A stretch of DNA of 64,000 nt from Streptomyces sp. NBC_00414 (GTDB lineage Bacteria > Actinomycetota > Actinomycetes > Streptomycetales > Streptomycetaceae). The notes under the pieces are model-generated. The model was given only the letters and a program-made list of their open reading frames with translations, had not been told where the DNA came from and made no database searches. The stretch is taken from contig NZ_CP107935.1 in the NCBI RefSeq assembly GCF_036038375.1, positions 1,736,001-1,800,000 on the forward strand, written 5' to 3'. Shown in pieces: positions 9,757-18,266 of this stretch; position 1 is the stretch's first letter; every line of letters begins with the position of its first letter. Made by a program: the position numbers and the translations under genes.

Positions 9757-10065
9757 ATGGCTGCACCCCGGAAATACCCGCTCGAGTTTGGTGAGCGTGC
9801 GGTACGGATGTATCGCACCACCGAGCCGAAGCCCCAGATTAAGAAGCTGGCCGTCGATCTCGGTGTGCGCCCCGAGGCCCTGCGCAGCTGGATCCGCCAG
9901 GCCGAGGCCGATGCCGGCGAGCGCGACGACCGTCTCACCAGCGACGAGCGCGCCGAGCTGGTGGCCTTGCGCAAGGAGAACACCCAGCTCAAGCGGGCCA
10001 ACGATGTCCTGCGGACGGCCTCGGCGTTTTTCGCGGCGCAACTCGACCCGACCCGGCCCAGGTGA
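9757..10065 (+). CDS. IS3 transposase OrfA
   Basis: The 102-residue helix-turn-helix protein starts MAAPRKYPLEFGERAVRMYR, has the HTH_Tnp_1 core (IKKLAVDLGVRPEALRSWIR) and a leucine-zipper-like tail (LVALRKENTQLKRANDVLR). This is the normal OrfA layout, binding the IS ends. A GTG at 9751 is an alternative start with closer AGAGG. The 3' end overlaps orfB by 4 bp. The frame is intact, but the partner orfB is broken, so the element cannot move by itself. Confidence 0.85.
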   Translation: MAAPRKYPLEFGERAVRMYRTTEPKPQIKKLAVDLGVRPEALRSWIRQAEADAGERDDRLTSDERAELVALRKENTQLKRANDVLRTASAFFAAQLDPTRPR

Positions 10066-10979
10066 CGGCGCTCGTCGACGAGCATCCCCGCCTGGGAGTC
10101 GAGTGCGTACTTCGGGAGCTCCATATCCCCTCCTCCACCTACTACCGCTGGCGTCGCGCAGAGAAGGAGCCCTGCGAACGGCGGCGTCGCGACGTCGAGC
10201 TGACCGAGCGGATCAAGGCGATCCACGCCGACTCCGCTGGCATCTACGGCTCTCCGCGCGTGCACGCCGTGCTGAAACGCGAGGGCACCCCGGTGGGCCG
10301 CAAACGGGTCGAGCGCCTGACGCATGAGGCCGACCTCGCGGGTGTGAGCCCGCGACGGAAGGGCTTCACGCGCCGCGATCCGAAGGCCACCCCGGCCCCA
10401 GACCTGGTCAACAGAGACTTCACCGCACCGGCGCCGAACCGGTTGTGGGTCACCGACCTGACGATGATCTCCACCGGTGAGGGGCCGCTGTGGCTCTCCG
10501 CGATCCGCGACGCGTTCTCCCGCCGGGTGGTCGCGTGGGAGACCTCCGCCCGCGCGGACGCCGACCTGGTCCTGACTACGTTGGGGACGCGCTCGCGTCC
10601 CGCGAGGTCGAGCCGGGCAAGCTCATTCATCATGCGGATCACGGGTGGCCCAGTACACGTCCATCAAGCTCACAACGCGATTGATGCGTGCGGGAGTTGA
10701 AGCCTCCATGGGGTCCGTCGGAGATTCATACGATAACGCCCTCGCGGAGACCTCTGGATGTTCATCAAACCTGAGGGCCTCCGTGACCGTGCCTTCAACA
10801 CGAGGGCCGAGGTGAACCTCGCGCTCTTCGAGTACATCGACGGCTTCTATAACAGCCGACGCATCCAGGAACGGCTCGGCTGGCTCAGCCCGATCGAGTT
10901 CGAGGAGAAGCACTACATCAAGCAGGCGACGACTGAACCGACGAACCTGGACATCCATCAACCCACTCTGACCAGCTGA
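10062..10979 (+). pseudogene. IS3 transposase OrfB (integrase core), frameshifted
   Basis: The rve/DDE integrase core is recognisable but spread over three frames. The first frame carries the HTH_21-like region and VTDLTMISTGEGPLWLSAIR. Near 10580 the frame slips (LASREVEPGKLIHHADHG), slips again near 10650 (TTRLMRAGVEASMGSVGDSY), and once more near 10750 (a missing base in GAG-AAC), after which FIKPEGLRDRAFNTRAEVNL and YNSRRIQERLGWLSPIEFE complete the protein. At least three indels make it non-functional. Confidence 0.85.
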
Positions 10980-10984
10980 TCAGC

Positions 10985-11616
10985 ACCTCCCGTACAGCGG
11001 GGGAACCTCACTTCAGCGACGGGGACATTGCCGGTTTCCACGGCGGCATCGACCGCCTGGTGCACGACAGGCGGATAGCCCACCAGGCCTGTTTCCGGGG
11101 CTGCTGTTCCCAGCCGATCAGCATCGGGTGGGCGTCCAGGCTCAGAAGGGCCAGGATGCGGGCGTAGGCCTCGATCCTGGCCCGGTGCGCTGCGCTGAGG
11201 GAGACGGCGCTGGTGTGGTAGATGTCCACGGCGCCGACCGGGACGTGGTTGCCGACCAGGAGCGGGGCGGCCACCACGCGTCGGATGCCGACTTCACCGG
11301 CCGTCCGTAAAAAGACGGGCAACCGTTCATCGGCGGACTGGACGTCCGCTTCTACACTCCGGTGGTGCCGGTAAGCCTCGGTGCACGGGCCTTCCCCCGC
11401 CACCAGCTGCGCGTCCTCCAGCTGATGGCTGCGCTCATCAGCGGCGTGGGCCACCGTCCTGATCCGGCCGGAGGTGATCAGGCTGATTCCAAGGCCGTCC
11501 GCGCCCACGTCTTCGATGCACGCCCTCACGGCGGACGGCAGCGCCACCGGCCGGCTGGCGCCGCTCGCGGTCTCGACGACGCGTTTCAACGCCGGGGTGT
11601 CGTGCCGCACGTTCAT
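10985..11616 (-). pseudogene. GAF-ANTAR regulator, 3' end lost to IS3
   Basis: Starts MNVRHDTPALKRVVETASGA and closely parallels the intact gene at 14338-15063 through its GAF domain (VAGEGPCTEAYRHHRSVEAD; VPVGAVDIYHTS). After GWEQQP a one-base loss shifts the frame (the parallel YPPVVHQA region continues in the next frame), and the DNA then ends at the IS3 boundary, so the C-terminal ANTAR-type RNA-binding region is gone. The ATG and N-terminus are intact, but the product would be a truncated GAF domain. Confidence 0.75.
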
Positions 11617-11892
11617 GACACAGCCCCAATGCCTGAAGCGTGGTCAGGCCGTCCGTGCGCTCATCAGTGCAAACAAGCGTAGACCCCCGCAGCGGCCGCA
11701 GATAGGAGGCCTTACCTCCGCTCGTGTCAATCGCACACCAACAACTTCCCTCGTACGGGTGGTTCGTTCGGAGGGTGGACGTTTCTGCGTCTTCTGTAGT
11801 TCCTAAGGTGGTGGCACGTTGCCCCGGCCCTCGGTGACGGTCCGACGCCTGTGCGCTTCCGCTTGTACGGGAGTTTCACGTCAGGAACCGCA

Positions 11893-12306
11893 TTGGAGAT
11901 CCAGGACGCAAACGCAGCCTCGGGGCCGCCCGGGCTTCATCGCGTACCCGTAGTCCTGCCCGCCTCGTGCCGACACGTGCGCAGCGACCGGCACGGCGAC
12001 GTCACCGTGATCGAGGCGTACGGAACCCTCGACGTGAGCACGGTCCCCGACGTGCAGGCGCATATCGACGCCCCCACCGCCGCGCCCGGCGCCCGGGCGG
12101 TCGTGGACCTGCGGCCGGTGGCATTCCTCGATTGTTCGACTCTCGGCTTGCTGTGCCGGGCACGGCGCAGGACTCTGGAACGCGGCGGCCATCTGGCACT
12201 GGTGTGTGTGGGGCCCTGGCATCTGCGGATTCTCCATGCCGCCGGCCGCGGCGTGCTCTTCACGCCCCTGGCCACCGTGGAGGAGGCCCTGCTGGACGGA
12301 CGGTGA
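11893..12306 (+). CDS. STAS-domain anti-sigma-factor antagonist
   Basis: The 137-residue product is a SpoIIAA/RsbV-like STAS protein: VTVIEAYGTLDVSTVPDVQA, then AVVDLRPVAFLDCSTLGLLC with the phosphorylatable Ser/Thr pair (DCST), and a C-terminal helix LHAAGRGVLFTPLATVEEAL. STAS antagonists bind RsbW-like ATPases and release sigma factors. The TTG start at 11893 is chosen because AGGA lies six bases upstream; an in-frame GTG at 11851 is the alternative. Neighbouring GAF-ANTAR genes suggest a stress-regulation module. Confidence 0.75.
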   Translation: MEIQDANAASGPPGLHRVPVVLPASCRHVRSDRHGDVTVIEAYGTLDVSTVPDVQAHIDAPTAAPGARAVVDLRPVAFLDCSTLGLLCRARRRTLERGGHLALVCVGPWHLRILHAAGRGVLFTPLATVEEALLDGR

Positions 12307-12698
12307 ACCCCAACAGCTTTCCAGGGAGGGGAATTGCCGGGTGCCGGTGATGCTTGCCCGTTCATAGTCCAGGCGTCAGTGGGGGGCCGATGGCACCGGC
12401 CATCAGGGCCCGTTTGTGATCCTCGGTTTGGGTGATTCTGGGGTATCGCCCGGTACCGCAGGAGGCCGGATAAGCAGAGGATGGAACGTGTGGGCTGTGG
12501 GGAGGGAGGCTCGTCGCGGGGCGTGCCGGGTGGCCGTTACAGCCCGTTGGACGAATGAACCGGATCTGCCTCGGTCGGAGGGCGGTGCTCCGGCGTTATT
12601 CCTGTTCGGGGAGTTCGTCTGAGGGTACTGGAATAGGGTAATTCGGATGGCTGCTCGCCTGGGGCGGCGCTTCTGTGCTGGGGTGGGGAAGCGGTGGT
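12307..12698. other. Intergenic stretch without a gene
   Basis: About 390 bp between the STAS gene and the first GAF-ANTAR gene. No credible coding frame; presumably it holds the promoter of the downstream gene pair, but no specific element could be recognised. Confidence 0.4.
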
Positions 12699-13433
12699 GT
12701 GGTGGATGTGAGCGTGGCCCTGGCCCGCATTCTGCGTGATCTTCCGGATGGGAACCGGTCCGGTCTTTTGGGTGGTGACCCGGCGCGGTGTGCGGATGTG
12801 CTGGGCGTGGACGGGATCGCGGTGTCGCTGGCAACCGATGGGGCTGCCATGGAGCTGGTGTGGTCGACCCCGGACCGCAGTGCCGCGCTGGACGAGGTGC
12901 AGTGCACGGTGGGTGAAGGGCCGGTATTCGATGCCTACCGTCACCGCACTCTGGTCGCCATTCCGGATCTGCAGCGTGCCGATACCCGCCGGTGGCCGGC
13001 CTTCCTGCCGGAAGCCCAACGGCTCGGCGTGCAGGCGCTGTTCTGTTTTCCCCTGCACCTGGGGGCTGTCTGTCTGGGCGTGTTCACCGCGCAGCGTGCC
13101 GTCCCCGGCCCGCTGGATCCTGACCAGATGAACGATGCGCTCATCGTGGCGGCTGCCGTCACCGCGGCAGTGATCCGCCACGGCGGGCAGCGGGCCTCCT
13201 TCGCCCGGGCGGAGCCGCACACCGCGCTGCATCGTGCCGCCGTGCACCAGGCCACCGGCATGATCAGCGTGCAGGCCGGTGTCCCGCTGCCCGTGGCCAT
13301 GGCCATCCTGCGCGCGCACGCCTACCGCACCGAACGACCACTGCTCGCAACAGCCGAGGACGTGGTCGCCCGGCGGCTGCATTTCCGGGACAATCGTGAC
13401 GGGACGTCCGCCCCGTCCGGGAACAGGGACTGA
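12699..13433 (+). CDS. GAF-ANTAR regulator 1
   Basis: About 244 residues. The N-terminal GAF-type sensor (VLGVDGIAVSLATDGAAMEL; CTVGEGPVFDAYRHRTLVAI) is followed by an ANTAR-like C-terminal helical region (LHRAAVHQATGMISVQAGV; AMAILRAHAYRTERPLL). ANTAR domains bind two-hairpin RNA elements and prevent transcription termination. The start is uncertain: the GTG at 12699 has GGGGA nine bases upstream, and further in-frame GTGs lie at 12675, 12702 and 12708. The next gene begins 3 bp after its stop, so the two are co-transcribed. Confidence 0.75.
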   Translation: MVDVSVALARILRDLPDGNRSGLLGGDPARCADVLGVDGIAVSLATDGAAMELVWSTPDRSAALDEVQCTVGEGPVFDAYRHRTLVAIPDLQRADTRRWPAFLPEAQRLGVQALFCFPLHLGAVCLGVFTAQRAVPGPLDPDQMNDALIVAAAVTAAVIRHGGQRASFARAEPHTALHRAAVHQATGMISVQAGVPLPVAMAILRAHAYRTERPLLATAEDVVARRLHFRDNRDGTSAPSGNRD

Positions 13434-13436
13434 TTG

Positions 13437-14183
13437 ATGATGACGCATCAGCAACGTGTACTGGATGTCCTGGTGGAGGCGGTGGACACGCTCACCGATG
13501 ACTTCGATCTCATCGAGTTCCTTCACCGCCTGTCCACCCGGTGTGTGGAGCTCCTCGATGTCGACGCGGCCGGGGTGATGGTCGTCGATCAGCACGGCGA
13601 ATTCCAGCTGGTCGCCGCTTCCGACGAAAAAACCCGCCTGCTGGAGCTGTTCGCTCTCCAGCACGACCAGGGCCCGTGCGTCCGCTGCTACCAAAGTGGC
13701 CAGGCGCAGCTGAACATCAGCCTCACCCCCTCCGCCGCGACCCTCGGTTTCGACCCCTTCGCGGCCCGCGCCCGGGCGGCCGGTTTCACGGTGACCCACG
13801 CGCTGCCGATGAAACTGCGCCACCAGGTCATCGGAGCCGTCAACCTCTTCGGCTCCCGCCTGCGCCGCCTGAGCGACACGGATATCCAGGTCGGCCAGGC
13901 CGTCGCCGACGTCGCCACCATCGCCATCCTCCAGCAGCGCAGCATTGAACACAGTCACCTCGAAAAGGCACAGTTGCAGGCTGCTCTGACCAGCCGTGTC
14001 GTCATCGAGCAGGCCAAGGGCATTCTGGCCGAACGGCACAACCTCAGCATGGACGACACCTTCGACACCATGCGCGCCTACGCCCGCCCCCGTCACCTGC
14101 TCCTGACCGACCTCGCCCGGCAGATCATCGACGACACCTTCGACGGCGACATCACCCCCAACGGCAGCCCCGACAGGCCGTAA
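13437..14183 (+). CDS. GAF-ANTAR regulator 2
   Basis: A 248-residue protein with an N-terminal helix, a GAF domain (about residues 20-160; VDAAGVMVVDQHGEFQLVAA; HDQGPCVRCYQSGQ) and a well-preserved ANTAR domain (about 180-235; LTSRVVIEQAKGILAERHNL, then MDDTFDTMRAYARPRHLLL). It is a cytoplasmic RNA-binding antiterminator. ATG at 13437 with AGGGA seven bases upstream; it starts directly after the stop of the preceding GAF-ANTAR gene. No ANTAR two-hairpin target was identified. Confidence 0.85.
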   Translation: MMTHQQRVLDVLVEAVDTLTDDFDLIEFLHRLSTRCVELLDVDAAGVMVVDQHGEFQLVAASDEKTRLLELFALQHDQGPCVRCYQSGQAQLNISLTPSAATLGFDPFAARARAAGFTVTHALPMKLRHQVIGAVNLFGSRLRRLSDTDIQVGQAVADVATIAILQQRSIEHSHLEKAQLQAALTSRVVIEQAKGILAERHNLSMDDTFDTMRAYARPRHLLLTDLARQIIDDTFDGDITPNGSPDRP

Positions 14184-14337
14184 GCGCCCGCGCGTAATGC
14201 CGGCACAGCAGTATCCCCCCGAAACCGTGAGCGGGTGCGGGGCCCTCTGCCCGTTGCCCCTCGGGGGTCTACGCTGTTTTCACTGGTGAAGTGCGGGTGG
14301 CCTGGCCGCGCTCAGGGCAGGCAATTGGGGCTGTGTC

Positions 14338-15063
14338 ATGGATGTGCGGCAGGACACTGCGGCGTGGAAGCATGTCGTTGAGGTGGCGGGGGCTGCCGGC
14401 CGGCCGGTGGCGTTGCCGTCCGCCGTGGCGGCGTGCGTGGAGGATATGGGTGCGGACGGTCTGGGCGTCAGCCTGATCGCCTCAGGTCAGATCAGGACCG
14501 TGGCCCATGCCGCTGACGAGCGCAGCTACCGGCTGGAGGACGCACAGCTGGTGGCGGGGGAAGGCCCGTGCACCGCAGCCTATCTGCAGCGCCGGATCGT
14601 CGAAGCGGACGTCCAGCCTGCCGGCGGGCCATGGCCCGTGTTCATGCGGACGGCCGCTGAACTCGGCATCCACACGGTGGTGGCCGTGCCGCTGCTGGTC
14701 GGTGACGGTGTCCCGGTCGGCGCCATGGACATCTACCACACCACCCCCTTCCCACTCGGTACGGCGGACCGGGCCAGGCTCACGGCGTACGGCCGGATCC
14801 TGGCCCTGCTGGCCCTGGACGCCCACCCCACGCTGATCGGCTGGGAACAGGCAGCCCCGGAAACGGGCCCGGCGGGCTATCCGCCCGTCGTGCACCAGGC
14901 AGCCGGCGCCGCCGCAGAAGCCGGCAACGTCCCCGTCGCTGAAGCTCTGGCCCGCATGCGCGCCCACGCCTTCAGCCACCAGCAACTCCTCGATGACGTC
15001 GCCCGCAGCATCCTCGCGGGGCGGCTCCGCCTGGAGGAAGACCGCGACACGCCCCCCGGCTAA
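14338..15063 (+). CDS. GAF-ANTAR regulator 3
   Basis: A 241-residue paralogue of the truncated gene at 10985-11616. The GAF domain covers about residues 20-165 (VAGEGPCTAAYLQRRIVEAD; VPVGAMDIYHTTPF). The C-terminal region (YPPVVHQAAGAAAEAGN; EALARMRAHAFSHQQLLDDV) matches ANTAR in pattern but lacks the usual QAKGIL core, so RNA binding may be weakened. Its own promoter probably lies in the 150-bp gap after regulator 2. The adjacent STAS and ATPase genes suggest a shared signalling circuit. Confidence 0.8.
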   Translation: MDVRQDTAAWKHVVEVAGAAGRPVALPSAVAACVEDMGADGLGVSLIASGQIRTVAHAADERSYRLEDAQLVAGEGPCTAAYLQRRIVEADVQPAGGPWPVFMRTAAELGIHTVVAVPLLVGDGVPVGAMDIYHTTPFPLGTADRARLTAYGRILALLALDAHPTLIGWEQAAPETGPAGYPPVVHQAAGAAAEAGNVPVAEALARMRAHAFSHQQLLDDVARSILAGRLRLEEDRDTPPG

Positions 15064-15129
15064 CCGTGACTTTGCGGCTCAAGCCTGTCGGACAGACCCT
15101 CTGGGTGGAACAGACGGGCCGGGGTGTGG

Positions 15130-15495
15130 TCAGGCGGTGAGGGCGTGTTCGAGGGTGGGGTGGCAGTCGATGAGGGTGTCGAGGCCGACCAGGTGCAGGA
15201 CATGTTCGACGGGGGGCGAGGGGGCGGCGATGCGCAGCCATCCTCCGGCGGTGGTCACCGCGTGGTAGGCGGTGACGAAGGCGTTGATGCCGGTGGAGTC
15301 CATGAAGGTGACGCCGCTGAGGTCGGCGATGATGCGCGGCGGCTGGGTGCCGGGTTCGATGTGCAGGGCCGTGCTGAGCTGGGGGCAGACGTCGTCGTCG
15401 ATCTCGCCTCGGACGGTGAGGACGCGGACGCCGTTCCGGGTGTGGTCTTTGATGGAGAGCCCGTTGCTGTGGCTGGCGTCGTGGATGGTGGTCAC
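15130..15495 (-). CDS. STAS-domain anti-sigma-factor antagonist
   Basis: The 121-residue STAS protein has the strand-turn VRVLTVRGEIDDDVCPQLST and the phospho-acceptor segment IIADLSGVTFMDSTGINAF (Ser in DST). It should bind the RsbW-like ATPase encoded divergently next door (15657) and free a sigma factor when unphosphorylated. The GTG at 15495 gives the family's normal length and has AGAGAG just upstream; longer in-frame starts would add a basic, unstructured N-terminus. Confidence 0.8.
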   Translation of the reverse strand: MTTIHDASHSNGLSIKDHTRNGVRVLTVRGEIDDDVCPQLSTALHIEPGTQPPRIIADLSGVTFMDSTGINAFVTAYHAVTTAGGWLRIAAPSPPVEHVLHLVGLDTLIDCHPTLEHALTA

Positions 15496-15656
15496 CGTCT
15501 CTCTAAACTGTTGCACTGGCTTAGCGTGCCGGGGGCTGTACGGCGATTGTGCCCGGGCTCGCGGCTGAACATTCGAATGGGTGATGGGCACCCGCTGGCG
15601 GGGTGGGCAGGCCGCACGCGGGTACTCGCGGATGTCCACCCAAAGTTTATGAGGGT

Positions 15657-16163
15657 ATGAGGGGACGAAGAAAGTTGGAGTTTCAGTTTCAGGGCGACAG
15701 CGGCGACGACAGCGGTGGCCGTGCGCCGCCCGGATCCCGTCTTATACGGGCTGGTTATGTCCTGGACGGGGAGGACGGCTCCATTGCCCGGGCCCGCCAC
15801 CATGCTCTGGCCTTCCTTGAGCGGGCGGTCACCGATCATCGTCTGGTGGTGCCGGCGCGCGCGAGGGATCTTACCCAGCTTGTTGTGAGCGAGCTGGTCA
15901 CCAACGCCCTCAAGTACGCGCCGGGGCCGGTGCTGATGAAGCTGGGTATCACGGTGGAGCGGGTGGAGGTGAGCGTGTGGGACAGTGCGCCGGTGGTGCC
16001 GGTGGCCCGCACGGCTGATCCGGACCGGATCGGCCAGCACGGCCTGGAAATTGTCAAGGCCGTGAGCGAGGACCTGGCGGTGCGGCAGGAGCCGGTCGGC
16101 AAACGCGTCACCGCCCGCATCACCCTGCCCGACCCCCTCGTCCACGCCGGGGCAGGCGGCTGA
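15657..16163 (+). CDS. Anti-sigma-factor-type ATPase (RsbW-like)
   Basis: The 168-residue GHKL ATPase has an N-box (LTQLVVSELVTNALKYAPG, about residues 69-87) and a G-box (GQHGLEIVKAVSEDL). These proteins act as anti-sigma factors or STAS kinases. It lies divergent to a STAS gene 160 bp away, a classical partner-switching pair. The ATG at 15657 has GAGGG very close, so a slightly different start is possible. The N-terminal 40 residues are basic and probably disordered. Confidence 0.8.
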   Translation: MRGRRKLEFQFQGDSGDDSGGRAPPGSRLIRAGYVLDGEDGSIARARHHALAFLERAVTDHRLVVPARARDLTQLVVSELVTNALKYAPGPVLMKLGITVERVEVSVWDSAPVVPVARTADPDRIGQHGLEIVKAVSEDLAVRQEPVGKRVTARITLPDPLVHAGAGG

Positions 16164-16373
16164 ACCGAAGGCACCGGCGCCGGGGATGGCTCGGCACCCC
16201 GCGTATTTTCGTGGTGCTGGCGTGTGGAAGCCATCGCCTGATGGCGGGGTTTTGCCGGATCGGGCCCGGGGTCGGGCCCGGGTGGCTACGGTGCCGTCCA
16301 TGCCAGTAGAACTGACTGCAGATCAGGTCATGCGTGTGATGGCCGCGTTGGAGGCGGCTTGGGCGGGTGACGA

Positions 16374-16660
16374 CTGCCCACCGCGAAGGCCATCGAGATC
16401 GCCGCGTTCGTGCCCGCCGCCTCGATCGACCCCCTGCAGGTGGGCGACGGCTACTACCTCCAGGCCGACGGCTCCGTCGCCGTGAAACCGTACAAGCTCC
16501 GTTCGCGGCCGGACCACGCGTATTTGGCGATGGCGATCTTGGCACTGCGTTCCAGGGCCATCCGCAGCAGCTCGGCACGCTGTGCGTACGCGACTACGCG
16601 ATCGTCCTGCATGCCATGCGCTGGCCCGACGAAATCGCTCCCCCCCCCCCCCCCCCCCCC
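16374..16660 (+). pseudogene. Ku DNA-end-binding protein gene, 5' remnant with internal inversion
   Basis: The plus strand reads LPTAKAIEIAAFVPAASIDP and DGYYLQADGSVAVKPYKL, core-domain sequence of bacterial Ku (NHEJ end binding). The next Ku segment, LERSAKIAIAKYAWSGRER, is found on the opposite strand between about 16499 and 16568, flanked on both sides by AGCTC. The plus strand then resumes with LGTLCVRDYAIVLHAMRWPD. So about 72 bp are inverted in place. A C21 tract follows, and the IS110-type region interrupts the gene. The C-terminal part is at 19640-19750. Confidence 0.7.
16640..16660 (+). repeat. Homopolymer of 21 cytosines
   Basis: An uninterrupted run of C immediately after the Ku WPDEIA segment, where Ku proteins have Pro codons. 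Its length is exceptional for a coding region and it abuts the IS110-type insertion. Confidence 0.9.
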
Positions 16661-16677
16661 GAGGCTGCTATATCGCG

Positions 16678-17760
16678 TCAAGCAGTTAAGGGAAGATCTT
16701 CAAGGTGTCCGGGCGTCCTCCGGTTCGGGTGTTCGAGCAGCTTGAAGATCTGGCGGCAGATGGTCCGCTTGAGACACCGTTGCGCGTCCCGGGAGGTCTT
16801 GCCCTCGGCCGCGCGGCGAGCGACATAGGTCTTGGTCGCCGGGTCCAGCCGCATCCTGATCAGCGTGATCGTATGCAGTGCTCGATTCAGCTGCCGGTCA
16901 CCGCTGCGGTTGATCCGATGTCGGTTGGTCAGTCCGGAGGACGCCGGAATCGGAGCGACGCCGGCGAAGGCCGCGAACGCGGCTTCGGAGCGGAAGCGCC
17001 CGGGATGTGACCAGCTGACCAGGACCTGAGCGGCCGTGATGGGCCCGACTCCCAGAAGAGCAAGCAGCTCGGGGGCCAATTGCTGCACGACTCCGAGGAT
17101 CTCGTCCTCAAGTTCCTTGGCCTCAGTTTGGAGAGCTTTGATGCGCTGGGCAGTCGAGCGCAGAGCCCGTACCGTCATACGGCGCTCGATGCACTGCGCC
17201 GGGCGATCCCGGAGTTGAGCACAACGGCTGATCTGGGCAGGGCGCTTGAGTTTGCGCAGTTCAGCACGGAGGTCATCCGGCGCGGACACAATCAGGTTCT
17301 TGAGCTGGTTGATCGCGGCGGTGGAAGCAAGGACTGCCCCCTGGCGGGTCACCAACAGCACGCGTAAAGCTTCGCGTTCACCTCGGACGCGGGGCTGGAT
17401 GAGGTGTTCGGCGGCGAGCGCGTCCTTCGCCCCGCGGATGGCATCGATCATGTCGGTCTTGCGTCCGCCGCGGTCGGGTGTCCGCTTGGGGCGCAGGACC
17501 TCGACGACCTCTTCACCGGCCTGATCCAGGAATGCGGCCAGGCCGGCGCCGAAACTACCCACTCCTTCCAGTGCCCAGCAGCGGCGGCCGGGGACGTGCC
17601 TACGTGCGAAGTCGAGCAGGCGGCGGTATCCGCGGGCGTTGGCAGGCGAATCCGTGGTGGCCAGGACAGCCCCGATGGGGCTGACGGCTGCCGCAGCGAG
17701 GGTGTCTCGGTGAGTGTCGACGCCGATGACGCCGTCGACTCGCTCTGCAAGCATGGTCAT
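16678..17760 (-). CDS. IS110-family transposase 1
   Basis: The 360-residue DEDD transposase has an N-terminal RuvC-like part (GVDTHRDTLAAAAVSPIGA, first Asp; ALEGVGSFGAGLAAFL; RKTDMIDAIRGAKDAL) and the C-terminal transposase_20 domain (LLGVGPITAAQVLVSWSHPG, FAGVAPIPASSGLTNRHRIN, GDRQLNRALHTITL). IS110 elements move with the aid of a non-coding bridge RNA from the IS end. The frame is intact. It separates the two parts of the Ku gene. IS ends could not be fixed, as this family lacks long inverted repeats. Confidence 0.9.
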   Translation of the reverse strand: MTMLAERVDGVIGVDTHRDTLAAAAVSPIGAVLATTDSPANARGYRRLLDFARRHVPGRRCWALEGVGSFGAGLAAFLDQAGEEVVEVLRPKRTPDRGGRKTDMIDAIRGAKDALAAEHLIQPRVRGEREALRVLLVTRQGAVLASTAAINQLKNLIVSAPDDLRAELRKLKRPAQISRCAQLRDRPAQCIERRMTVRALRSTAQRIKALQTEAKELEDEILGVVQQLAPELLALLGVGPITAAQVLVSWSHPGRFRSEAAFAAFAGVAPIPASSGLTNRHRINRSGDRQLNRALHTITLIRMRLDPATKTYVARRAAEGKTSRDAQRCLKRTICRQIFKLLEHPNRRTPGHLEDLPLTA

Positions 17761-18266
17761 GCGGTTGTTCTCCTTGCGGCTGGACGACCGTGGTCGGCGT
17801 CGGCCTGGGTGGAGTCACCGCGTGGCATAACTGTGATGAGTCACGTCGAAATGGCGGACAAGCTGCTGATCAAGCCAACAGGGTGGGCCAGGCCGACGCC
17901 GACGTCCGGCAGACATCTCGGGGGCACGGCAAGCTCTGACGAGCCGCCAATTACCGTTTCGGGTCATGCCGGAACGCCGACGCCGAGCCTGACAGCAGCC
18001 CAACCCGGGCCGCAGTCGAACTATCACAGTTACCGTTTTCATGGCTCCGCAATGGAGCCTCCGGCCTTCGGGTCCGGCATGACTTCCCCCTCCTGTTGTT
18101 GATGATCCGGGGGGTGGTGTCACCGGGCCCGGAGGCATCGACGGACCGCTGATGAGGGGCTTGAGCACCGGCTTCACCCGAGCCGGAAGAGCTCTCCGTA
18201 ACGTGGATGTGGCAGCTCGATGCCGAGGCGAGGCCGGACGAAAAGCGTGACCGGAGGGGCCTGCAC
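17761..18266. other. Stretch between two IS110-type genes
   Basis: About 500 bp without a credible gene. It should contain the non-coding end of one or both IS110 elements, where bridge RNAs are encoded in this family, but no boundary or RNA could be defined by eye. Confidence 0.4.

Larger units (their letters stand above)
9716..10982 (+). mobile_element. IS3-family insertion sequence, degenerate
   Basis: Ends are imperfect inverted repeats: TGACAGCGGGTCAGATGGG at the left and TGATCAGCTGGTCAGAGTGG read inward from the right. Inside are a complete orfA and an orfB with several frameshifts. It sits between an IS701 fragment and a truncated GAF gene, both of which it interrupts. Exact ends are uncertain by a few bases. 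Confidence 0.75.
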
